Shown: positions 18,332 through 25,270 of the stretch, one piece after another | Position numbering within the stretch: the stretch's first letter is position 1 | Layout of the letters: each line of letters begins with the position of its first letter | Source: Pseudomonadota bacterium | Lineage (GTDB): Bacteria > Pseudomonadota > Gammaproteobacteria > Steroidobacterales > MnTg04 | Length of the DNA: 64,000 bases | Assembly: GCA_022572885.1 (NCBI GenBank) | Contig: JACZVC010000006.1 | Location: 1-64,000, forward strand | Direction: 5' to 3' | Made by a program: the position numbers and the translations under genes | The notes under the pieces: generated by a model | What the model was told of the DNA's origin: nothing | Database searches by the model: none | The model's input: only the letters and a program-made list of their open reading frames with translations

Positions 18332-19251
18332 CGGCTAAAAAAGTTGTGGTTTTTGGTGGCAGTGGTTTTTTGGGTAGCCATGTTGCGGATTGCCTGTCCG
18401 ATACCGGGTACGAGGTCGTCGTATTCGATACTCAGCAATCCCAGTATCTTCGGGACGATCAGCAAATGGTGGTCGGCGACATCACCGATTTGGATCAGGC
18501 GCTGGAGGTCGCCAAGGGTGCACTGGCGTTGTATAACTTCGCTGCCGTGGCCGATATTGATAAGGCGCACGATCAACCGGTGAAAACCGTCGAGGTCAAC
18601 GTGCTGGGGGCGGTCACTTTGTTAGAGGCTGCCAGGCTCGCCAAGGTTGAGCGTTTTATTTTTGCCAGCAGTGTCTACGTTTTTTCCGAGGCCGGTTCGT
18701 TTTACCGCGCAAGCAAACAAGCAGCAGAGCGCTTCGTGGAAACCTACCATTCACGCTACGACCTGGATTACACAGTCCTGAGGTATGGCTCGCTGTATGG
18801 ACCCAGAGCGGACCCGAACAACGGCATGTTGCGGATGCTGCAGCAGGCCATTACGAAGAATTGCATCACCTATGGCGGAGATGGCGAGGCGGTTCGAGAA
18901 TACATTCATGTCACCGATGCAGCTCGACTGAGTGTACAGATACTGGAGCAGAAATACGCGAACAGGCATTTGGTCCTGACCGGGACCGAAAGAATGCGGG
19001 TTCGCGATGTGATGCAAATGATTGCCGAGATTCTTCCCGGGAACGTGAAACTGAAATTTGAGAGAGGCAATCCGATCAGCCATTACACGATGACGCCTTA
19101 CGCTTACCAACCGAACATCGGTCATAAGCTGGTGGGGACGGATTTCGTGGATTTGGGGCAGGGTCTTCTTGAGTGTATTTGCGACCTGCAAAAACATCAG
19201 GAATTTGACTCAAGCGATCAATCGCGTGCGAATTTGCCGGAAATTGGCTAG
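18328..19251 (+). CDS. NAD-dependent sugar epimerase/dehydratase (extended SDR)
   Basis: The 307-residue protein starts at GTG 18328, which overlaps the previous TGA as GTGA. The N-terminus has the NAD loop GGSGFLGSH; the catalytic serine and YxxxK are seen as SSVYVFSEAGSFYRASKQ near residue 115-132. RYGSLYGPR is typical of nucleotide-sugar epimerases/dehydratases. Substrate is probably a nucleotide sugar or sugar acid of the same operon. It is not the ceramide reductase, which is the separate SDR at 24284-25255. Confidence 0.8.
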   Translation: MTAKKVVVFGGSGFLGSHVADCLSDTGYEVVVFDTQQSQYLRDDQQMVVGDITDLDQALEVAKGALALYNFAAVADIDKAHDQPVKTVEVNVLGAVTLLEAARLAKVERFIFASSVYVFSEAGSFYRASKQAAERFVETYHSRYDLDYTVLRYGSLYGPRADPNNGMLRMLQQAITKNCITYGGDGEAVREYIHVTDAARLSVQILEQKYANRHLVLTGTERMRVRDVMQMIAEILPGNVKLKFERGNPISHYTMTPYAYQPNIGHKLVGTDFVDLGQGLLECICDLQKHQEFDSSDQSRANLPEIG

Positions 19252-19281
19252 CAATCAAATCGGCCAACATACAACAGTCTT

Positions 19282-19938
19282 ATGAATTTGCACGGTCTGG
19301 ACGCGATTATTTTCGATTTTGACGGGGTTCTGGTCGAATCCGTTGACATCAAGACGCAAGCCTTCGCAGCCCTTTACGCGGATCATGGCGAGAAGGTCGT
19401 GGCGCAGGTCGAGGATTATCATTTGCGTCACGGCGGAGAGTCCCGGTTTGAAAAATTTCGTTACTTCCAGACTGAAATACTGGGTGGGCCTCCACTGCAC
19501 GACCACGAAGTTTCGGATTTGGCAGCCTTATTTTCGAAACTCGTCATTGACCGGGTCGTTTCGGCGCCGATGGTGACAGGGGCGCAAGAATTCCTGGACT
19601 ACTGTCAAAATCGCCTGGCGCTGTATATTGTATCGGGAACCCCAACGTCCGAGCTGGATGAAATTCTACAGCGACGTAAATTGCGGCAGTATTTCGAAGG
19701 GATTAGAGGATCTCCTGGGACCAAGGCAGAACACATCTCCGAGCTGCTGGTCGAGTATGAAATAGATGCCAGCCGCTGCGTGATGATTGGCGATGCAATT
19801 GCGGACCACAAAGGCGCCATGTCCAACAGGCTGAAGTTTTTGGGACGGGTCGCTGAAAATGACAAAAACCCTTTTCCGGATGATGTAATAGCATTTGCAG
19901 ACTTTTCCTGTCTGCCGGAAAGGTGGTGCAAGGCGTGA
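19282..19938 (+). CDS. HAD-family phosphatase (beta-PGM-like)
   Basis: The 218-residue protein has the HAD nucleophile loop IIFDFDGVLVES (D12 and D14), motif II as IVSGTPTSEL and the acidic motif IV in CVMIGDAIADHKGA. Its cap is the small helical type of beta-phosphoglucomutase-like phosphatases. As the last gene of the sugar operon it may remove the phosphate from the ulosonic acid phosphate, the job done by KdsC in Kdo synthesis, though KdsC is a capless and different HAD subgroup. The role is inferred from position. Confidence 0.75.
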   Translation: MNLHGLDAIIFDFDGVLVESVDIKTQAFAALYADHGEKVVAQVEDYHLRHGGESRFEKFRYFQTEILGGPPLHDHEVSDLAALFSKLVIDRVVSAPMVTGAQEFLDYCQNRLALYIVSGTPTSELDEILQRRKLRQYFEGIRGSPGTKAEHISELLVEYEIDASRCVMIGDAIADHKGAMSNRLKFLGRVAENDKNPFPDDVIAFADFSCLPERWCKA

Positions 19939-20059
19939 ACAAACGGTCTCTCTCCACGGGCGAAGTCGTCCGATAGCCGGATTGCCAATAACATTGGGAA
20001 ATGCGTATAGTTCAGTCGAAACCCGGAGTTGGTCATCGCGTAAGCGGATCTTGATGTAA

Positions 20060-20308
20060 ATGAGTATTGGTTACGACAAAGTACTTGCCGCGGCTGTTTC
20101 GATAGTCAGCCGATTGGTCAAGTCGGATACCGAGCTGAGTGCGGATACCGATTTGCAAGAGGATGTCGGCATGACGTCGCTGCAAGTGATGGACCTTGTT
20201 CTGGAAATTGAAGAGGAATTCGATATTTCCTTTCCGCTCAATCGCCTGCCGGACATTCGGACTATAAAAGACCTAGCTCAGGAAATCTTCGCAGTACTCG
20301 ATCAATAA
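20060..20308 (+). CDS. Acyl carrier protein of the sphingolipid locus
   Basis: The 82-residue protein folds like an ACP: helices about residues 5-20, 39-55 and 70-80, with the phosphopantetheine serine S40 in VGMTSLQVMDL. The usual D-S-L is T-S-L here. It is 16 bases from the serine palmitoyltransferase gene. In Caulobacter a dedicated ACP (AcpR) carries the acyl chain for ceramide synthesis and is loaded by a dedicated acyl-ACP synthetase; the acyl-AMP ligase at 25271-27046 would play that role here. It is distinct from housekeeping AcpP by its context and motif change. Confidence 0.85.
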   Translation: MSIGYDKVLAAAVSIVSRLVKSDTELSADTDLQEDVGMTSLQVMDLVLEIEEEFDISFPLNRLPDIRTIKDLAQEIFAVLDQ

Positions 20309-20324
20309 TATTATAAGAGCCAGC

Positions 20325-21500
20325 ATGAGTTTGTTCGAAAAATTCAGCCAATACCAGGAGATGCGTGACTTTTTCGAGAAACGAGGCACGATGCCTTTTG
20401 GCGCGGTAACTGAACGCAGTTTGTCTTCCACCGAAGCCATTGTGAATGGACATCGAGTCATCCTTGCAGGCACTAACAATTATTTGGGACTGAACTTCGA
20501 TCCGGAGGCAATAGCCGCGGCACAACGTGCAATCGAGGAAAGTGGTACAGGGACTACGGGTTCGCGCATGGCCAACGGAACCTTTGCCGGCCATGTAATG
20601 CTCGAACAGGAGTTGGCGAAATTCTTCAACACGAAGGCAGCGGTCCTTTTCTCGACAGGATATTCGGCGACCATGGGGATGAGCGCAACCCTGGCTGGGC
20701 CGGGGGAGGTGATTCTTCTCGATGCCGATTCTCACGCGAGTATTTATGACGGAGTTCGACTCAGTGGTGCGGAGATAATTCGTTTCCGCCATAACGACAC
20801 CGCCGATCTGGAGAAGCGATTGCGCCGGCTTGGGCAACGCGCTGAGAAAACACTCATAATCGTTGAGGGCATCTACAGCATGCTTGGCGATATAGCGCCG
20901 TTAGCGGAGATCGCCGCAATCAAGCGAAAGTACGGCGCCTACCTGATGGTCGATGAAGCGCATTCCCTGGGTGTCATGGGTGATGACGGCAGGGGGGCCG
21001 CCGCTGCTGCAGGGGTCGAAGACGATACGGATTTTATAGTCGGCACGTTCAGCAAGAGCCTTGCCAGCATCGGCGGTTATTGCGTGAGCAATCATCCAGA
21101 GCTAGAGCTTGTGCGATTTGCGACACGCTCCTATATATTCACGGCCTCGGCATCGCCATCCGTGGTTGCATCTGCGCGGGTGGCACTGAAGCTCATGCAA
21201 CAACGCCCGGAATTGCGAGAGCAGCTCTGGAAAAACGCACACCAGCTACACAAGCAACTGGCAGAACTGGGACTACAGGTTGATTCTCATGTCAGCCCTG
21301 TAATCGCCGTGAAGTCCGAAAGCACGGAGACCGCGATTCGCTGGTGGGAAGAACTTTTCGAAAAAGGAGTCTTCGTAAACCTGGTGATACCACCCGCGTC
21401 TCCATCGACTTACAGCCTGTTACGTTGTAGCGTAAGCGCCGCCCACAGCGCTGAGCAAATTCAGCAAATTGCCGACGCATTTTCTACACTTGAAGAATAG
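20325..21500 (+). CDS. spt: Serine palmitoyltransferase
   Basis: The 391-residue PLP enzyme belongs to the alpha-oxoamine synthases. The stacking histidine is in DADSHAS (H137), the PLP aspartate in VDEAHSLG (D210) and the PLP lysine in GTFSKSLASIGGY (K244). The TFSKS form of the last motif is typical of bacterial SPT; AONS and KBL usually carry GKA(F/L)G there. It condenses serine with a long acyl thioester to 3-ketosphinganine, the first step of sphingolipid synthesis, in the cytoplasm. The ACP gene directly upstream, and the ceramide synthase, reductase and ligase genes just beyond, support SPT over biotin-pathway AONS. Confidence 0.88.
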   Translation: MSLFEKFSQYQEMRDFFEKRGTMPFGAVTERSLSSTEAIVNGHRVILAGTNNYLGLNFDPEAIAAAQRAIEESGTGTTGSRMANGTFAGHVMLEQELAKFFNTKAAVLFSTGYSATMGMSATLAGPGEVILLDADSHASIYDGVRLSGAEIIRFRHNDTADLEKRLRRLGQRAEKTLIIVEGIYSMLGDIAPLAEIAAIKRKYGAYLMVDEAHSLGVMGDDGRGAAAAAGVEDDTDFIVGTFSKSLASIGGYCVSNHPELELVRFATRSYIFTASASPSVVASARVALKLMQQRPELREQLWKNAHQLHKQLAELGLQVDSHVSPVIAVKSESTETAIRWWEELFEKGVFVNLVIPPASPSTYSLLRCSVSAAHSAEQIQQIADAFSTLEE

Positions 21501-21518
21501 ATTGGTGAAATATGCGGG

Positions 21519-22337
21519 CTAAGGCGAGATATCCTGTCGCTTCAGAAACTGTTCCTGGACGGTGCGATAGTCCGCTATTGAATCGACATCGACGGCCGCA
21601 TCCGCGTAAGGCAGCACAACCGCACGCACACGCAGTTCCAGTTTTCGCGACAAAGCGTCCAGCGCATCCTCGAGCGTCAACGCACCGAAGAAATATTTGA
21701 GCACGTTTATCCACCCCAGGGCGCCAATCACCCGAAACGGGTTTTTACGCCGAGACTCGGTGCGCCGCCAGAAGTTTGCTGCTTCCCTGCCGGCGGGCGT
21801 CAAAAATGCGAACAAATTACAACCACATAATTCGCCATCGGAAAAACGCAACACTGTTTTTTCCAGCCCAGGAAATTCTTTCTGTACGAGAGAAAACCGT
21901 GCGAAACCAATAACAAGATCCGCATCCTGTTCGGCGCCCCGCGTACAAAATTCATCGACGATCTCCACCGATAGCAGCGGGTGGTCAGCCGTTGTCAATA
22001 AAACCTGTTGCTCTGGCGGCAGCATGCGCAAAGCTTCATAGGCACTGGTACTCGGGCTCGATTGCGGTGGCAGCCAGGATATATCGCCAGATTGAATTAA
22101 ATTGTTGATCTCGCGCTGATCTTTGAGTTTGTCCTTGCTCGGGCCGGATAGAAGAATTGTTTTTATGCCTGGCGATGTTGAAAGCGTTGCAAGCACGCGC
22201 AACAGCATGGGTTTGCCATCGATCTCGACGAATGCCTTGCAGCTGGCCCCGGCATGTTGTGCGAGCGCATCTTCGCCATCTCGCTGACCCGCCAAAACAA
22301 TGGCGGTCATATTCAGTTTTGGTTTATCGATCACCAT
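21519..22337 (-). CDS. MobA-like NTP-transferase domain protein
   Basis: The 272-residue protein begins with MTAIVLAGQRDGEDALA (from residue 10; an ATG at 22310 is an alternative start) and has GKPMLLRVLATL and LLTTADHPLL, the donor and metal-site pattern of nucleotidyltransferases. The family transfers an NMP to phosphate-bearing substrates, or can be a sugar nucleotidyltransferase. It is the last gene of the minus-strand ceramide operon, 7 bases after the ceramide synthase. Nucleotidyltransferase genes accompany ceramide genes elsewhere, so a head-group role is plausible; the function is not known. Confidence 0.7.
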   Translation of the reverse strand: MVIDKPKLNMTAIVLAGQRDGEDALAQHAGASCKAFVEIDGKPMLLRVLATLSTSPGIKTILLSGPSKDKLKDQREINNLIQSGDISWLPPQSSPSTSAYEALRMLPPEQQVLLTTADHPLLSVEIVDEFCTRGAEQDADLVIGFARFSLVQKEFPGLEKTVLRFSDGELCGCNLFAFLTPAGREAANFWRRTESRRKNPFRVIGALGWINVLKYFFGALTLEDALDALSRKLELRVRAVVLPYADAAVDVDSIADYRTVQEQFLKRQDISP

Positions 22338-22344
22338 GACGTAA

Positions 22345-23487
22345 CTACAAGGTTTTTTCGTAGATGCGATAACGCTTGTACGGGTCGCCGCCCATCGCTT
22401 CCAGAATTCCTTTCATTCCCTCGTTGTCGTCCAGGATCCAGGACATTTCAACGTTTTTAATGCCTCGCCGGACAAGTGCCTTGCGTGCCGCATCGATAAC
22501 CATAAATGCCAGTGTCGGTCCCAGCCGGGATTTTTGGTATTCTTTCCGGACGCCCATGAGTATGCAGCGGGCCGAATCCGGATATTTGATTTTCAGGCGC
22601 CACAACAGCTTCAACCACCCGAAGGGCAACAATCGCCCATTCAGGTCTTTGATGACCTGATTTATATCCGGGAACACGACGATCATCGCGACGGGCCGGC
22701 CATCGATTTCTGCAATCTGGATAAAATCATCGTCTACCAGGAGCGTAAGCAGCTCACCCATATCGGAAAATTCCGCTTCAGTAAACGGTGTGAACCCCCA
22801 GTTTTCAGACCAGGAATCGTTAAAAATATCACGAAGAATATCGAGGTCCTCCTGCAATTTTTTGCGTCTGAGTTCACGTATTTTAATTTTCCTGCCAAAC
22901 CCCCGTAGCAGCCTCTGCATTATGCCAGGGGCATCGAAATCCGGGTCAAGCTCATAGGCAAGCAGGTCTTTTGCCTTGCAATAGCCAGCGCCCTCTATCT
23001 GGCCGCCATAATATTTGGGAGCGTGCCCCATCATGATAAAGGGAGGCCTTTGAAAGCCATCAATCAATAAACCGCATTCCTCGTTGATGGACAGGTTGAA
23101 TGGGCCGCGGATTATTTTCATGCCCTGGTCCCGCAACCAGTTTTCTGCCGTCTCGAGCAACAACCGGAAAATCGCGGGGTCGTCCTCTGCTTCTATTAAT
23201 CCAAAAAAACCTGCGTCTTCACGTTGGGTGTCTCTATACAAATCGTCTATTTGCGCACTTATTCGTCCAACAATCATGGAGCCGAGACGCACAACCCACG
23301 CTTGCCACCGGGCGTGCTCAAAGAAAGGATTTTTTTCCGAAAATCTGTGCATCTGCTCGATCCAAAGCGGTGCGACCCAGTTTGGATCACCCGCATAAAT
23401 CCTCTGCGGGAATGTTATGAATTGCTTGAGTTGTTTTCGTCCGGATACGCGTTGGACGACCAAACCGGAACCAGATGGTTTTTCCAT
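22345..23487 (-). CDS. bcerS: Bacterial ceramide synthase (GNAT-like N-acyltransferase)
   Basis: The 380-residue protein matches the bacterial ceramide synthase family: IYAGDPNWVAPLWIEQ (residues about 30-45), NPFFEHARWQAWV, VGRISAQ, then GPFNLSINEECGLLIDGFQ (about 122-141), MMGHAPKYYGG and KAKDLLAYE. A GNAT-like acyltransferase domain with MGVRKEYQKSRLGPTLA lies near the C-terminus. bCerS N-acylates 3-ketosphinganine to 3-ketoceramide and is unrelated to eukaryotic CerS. A good ribosome site (AGGA, 8 bases) precedes the ATG. Its operon mates (fatty-acid hydroxylase, SDR, acyl-AMP ligase) complete the pathway. The family match is by remembered motifs. Confidence 0.8.
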   Translation of the reverse strand: MEKPSGSGLVVQRVSGRKQLKQFITFPQRIYAGDPNWVAPLWIEQMHRFSEKNPFFEHARWQAWVVRLGSMIVGRISAQIDDLYRDTQREDAGFFGLIEAEDDPAIFRLLLETAENWLRDQGMKIIRGPFNLSINEECGLLIDGFQRPPFIMMGHAPKYYGGQIEGAGYCKAKDLLAYELDPDFDAPGIMQRLLRGFGRKIKIRELRRKKLQEDLDILRDIFNDSWSENWGFTPFTEAEFSDMGELLTLLVDDDFIQIAEIDGRPVAMIVVFPDINQVIKDLNGRLLPFGWLKLLWRLKIKYPDSARCILMGVRKEYQKSRLGPTLAFMVIDAARKALVRRGIKNVEMSWILDDNEGMKGILEAMGGDPYKRYRIYEKTL

Positions 23488-23545
23488 CGATTGGTTTTCC
23501 TGTGGGTGGAAACCAGGTGCATTTTAATGCACCGGCATGAGACGG

Positions 23546-24172
23546 TCAGTTCAAAGTGCCGAATACCCAGTCCCATAATGGCGAGCTAACACCGAATTTT
23601 TCTTTGTTTTCGGAATAATGATGTTTCAGATGACGGATTTTCAATGCATGCAACCATGGATGTCGCATTGAAAAATGATGTGTCGCGTAGTGCGTATAGT
23701 CATAAATCAAATAGCCAACTATAAAAAACGCACAAAAAGGTTCTACCCATGGCGCGGGTATCAGCAGCGAAAACAAAACCCACAGCATCGCCATCACGAT
23801 AACCGCGCCAGCCGGCGGCATGACCAGCCGGCTCTTGTCGGTCGGCACGTCATGATGGACGCCGTGAAACAGGTACACCACCCACTTGCCGGCAGCGCTC
23901 TTTGCGTGGAAGTGGAAGACGAATCGGTGTAACAGATACTCCGTCAGGGTCCAGACCAATAGACCGGGCAGAATCATTGCCGCGACTTGAATGGCAGACA
24001 ATTCGTGTACGGAAAAAGACCGCCACAACAAAAACCCGATCACCGGCGACCAGAACAAAAGAGGGATGATCGGGTGAACGTGGGTAAGTGACTCCATAAA
24101 GTCACTCTTGAAAAGTCTTACAGATTTCTTTTCCATGGGTAGTTTCTGCATCTCAGTTCGCAATAATAGCAT
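23546..24172 (-). CDS. FA2H/Scs7-like fatty-acid hydroxylase
   Basis: The 208-residue membrane protein (fewer if started at 24151 or 24136, where a better N-terminus with MEKKSVR begins) has the di-iron histidine boxes of the sterol desaturase/fatty acid hydroxylase superfamily: HRFVFHFH (about residues 92-99), HGVHHDVP (114-121), THYATHH and HLKHHY near the C-terminus. Four membrane helices lie between. FA2H and yeast Scs7 put the 2-hydroxyl on the N-acyl chain of ceramide. In the same operon as the ceramide synthase, a ceramide or acyl hydroxylase role is the simplest reading. Known minimal bacterial ceramide sets need no such enzyme. Confidence 0.8.
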   Translation of the reverse strand: MLLLRTEMQKLPMEKKSVRLFKSDFMESLTHVHPIIPLLFWSPVIGFLLWRSFSVHELSAIQVAAMILPGLLVWTLTEYLLHRFVFHFHAKSAAGKWVVYLFHGVHHDVPTDKSRLVMPPAGAVIVMAMLWVLFSLLIPAPWVEPFCAFFIVGYLIYDYTHYATHHFSMRHPWLHALKIRHLKHHYSENKEKFGVSSPLWDWVFGTLN

Positions 24173-24283
24173 AGCGGGCGATCAAAAATTAGACAGGGGT
24201 TCCGGATTCTGCCGGCAGGCCTGAATCGCGAAAGACGCAAGCGCCCGTACCGTATAACACCCTGAATCCTGGCATCCCACGGA

Positions 24284-25255
24284 TCACTCCGGGCCGATAT
24301 CTCCCTGACGATGGCCGGGCCAGTCGGGAGTCGCCCGCAACCCTTCAGGCAATTGTACATTTGGGCGCCAGTTGACGGCACGCTGGAATGAAGTGCCTTC
24401 ACATACCCAGTCGTGATGACGCAGCTCGCGCAGTTTTTCCGGGGTCAGCATCGGAGCAGCGCCGAAAAGAGTGCCGATGCGGCTGTTTGCCCACGCCGGC
24501 ACATCAAGCAGCCACGATGGCGCCCGGACGACGCGGACTCTCCGCTTGCACAGTTCGCCCACGACCTTGCCGACATCATGCCAGTCATAGCCTTTGGCGT
24601 GGCCGTCATCAATGGCAAATATCTCCTCCGCAACGAGGTCAGCGCCCAGCCATGCAATGACGGCGGAGCTCAGATCGTCTATATACAACATCGAAAATCG
24701 AGCGCCAGGCAACCCGGGGGTCAGCGCCAGCCCACGTGCCATCAGCCGAAACACCGGCAACAGTTCCCGGTCCCCGGGGCCATAGACGGCTGGTGGTCGC
24801 AAAACAGTCCAGGCGATGCCACTGCCTTCTTTTTTCAGTACCTGCTCCGCGCGATGCTTGCTGGCGGCGTAAAAAGACAATTGCGGCTCGCGCGCTGCAA
24901 GCGACGAGATAAAAAGCAGCCTTGGACTGGTCGTGCCGGCCTTGATGGCGTGCAGCAAGTTCCTGGTCCCCGCTACGTTAACCCGATCGAATTGAGCTTG
25001 AGTCGCACCCCGGACGGCGCCGGCACAATGTATGACGGCATCGGCGCCACTGACTAGACGCTGCAAGCTATCCGGGTCGGCCAGGTCGCCGTGTATGATT
25101 TCGGCATCACTGAAGGTGCGCGCAGAGGCCTTGCGAGGATTGCGAACCAGCACGCGAACGGAATAATTGCTGGCAATCAGCCGGCCGTAAATCGCATGAC
25201 CTATAAACCCGGTCGCGCCTGTGACGGCGATTACCTTTTTCAACTTGGGGTCCAC
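24284..25255 (-). CDS. cerR: SDR-type ceramide reductase
   Basis: The 323-residue extended SDR starts at GTG 25255 and has the NAD(P) loop TGATGFIG (about residues 12-19), GDLADPDSL, SSLAA and the catalytic YAASK near 130, and RPPAVYGPG. In Caulobacter a protein of this kind (CerR) reduces 3-ketoceramide after acylation. It is 15 bases downstream of the acyl-AMP ligase and upstream of the hydroxylase and bCerS genes on the same strand, which supports this over a sugar epimerase role. Sequence alone would also allow a different NAD(P) reductase. Confidence 0.75.
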   Translation of the reverse strand: MDPKLKKVIAVTGATGFIGHAIYGRLIASNYSVRVLVRNPRKASARTFSDAEIIHGDLADPDSLQRLVSGADAVIHCAGAVRGATQAQFDRVNVAGTRNLLHAIKAGTTSPRLLFISSLAAREPQLSFYAASKHRAEQVLKKEGSGIAWTVLRPPAVYGPGDRELLPVFRLMARGLALTPGLPGARFSMLYIDDLSSAVIAWLGADLVAEEIFAIDDGHAKGYDWHDVGKVVGELCKRRVRVVRAPSWLLDVPAWANSRIGTLFGAAPMLTPEKLRELRHHDWVCEGTSFQRAVNWRPNVQLPEGLRATPDWPGHRQGDIGPE

Positions 25256-25270
25256 AAACGAGCGCTTTGC

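Noticed and set aside
18328-19251. This SDR as the ceramide reductase
   Set aside because: It is overlapped with a sugar-acid operon and has RYGSLYGPR of sugar enzymes; the SDR at 24284-25255 in the bCerS operon fits better.
20325-21500. Biotin-pathway 8-amino-7-oxononanoate synthase (BioF) as name for the PLP enzyme
   Set aside because: TFSKS motif, neighbouring ACP and ceramide genes favour SPT; no other bio gene is present.
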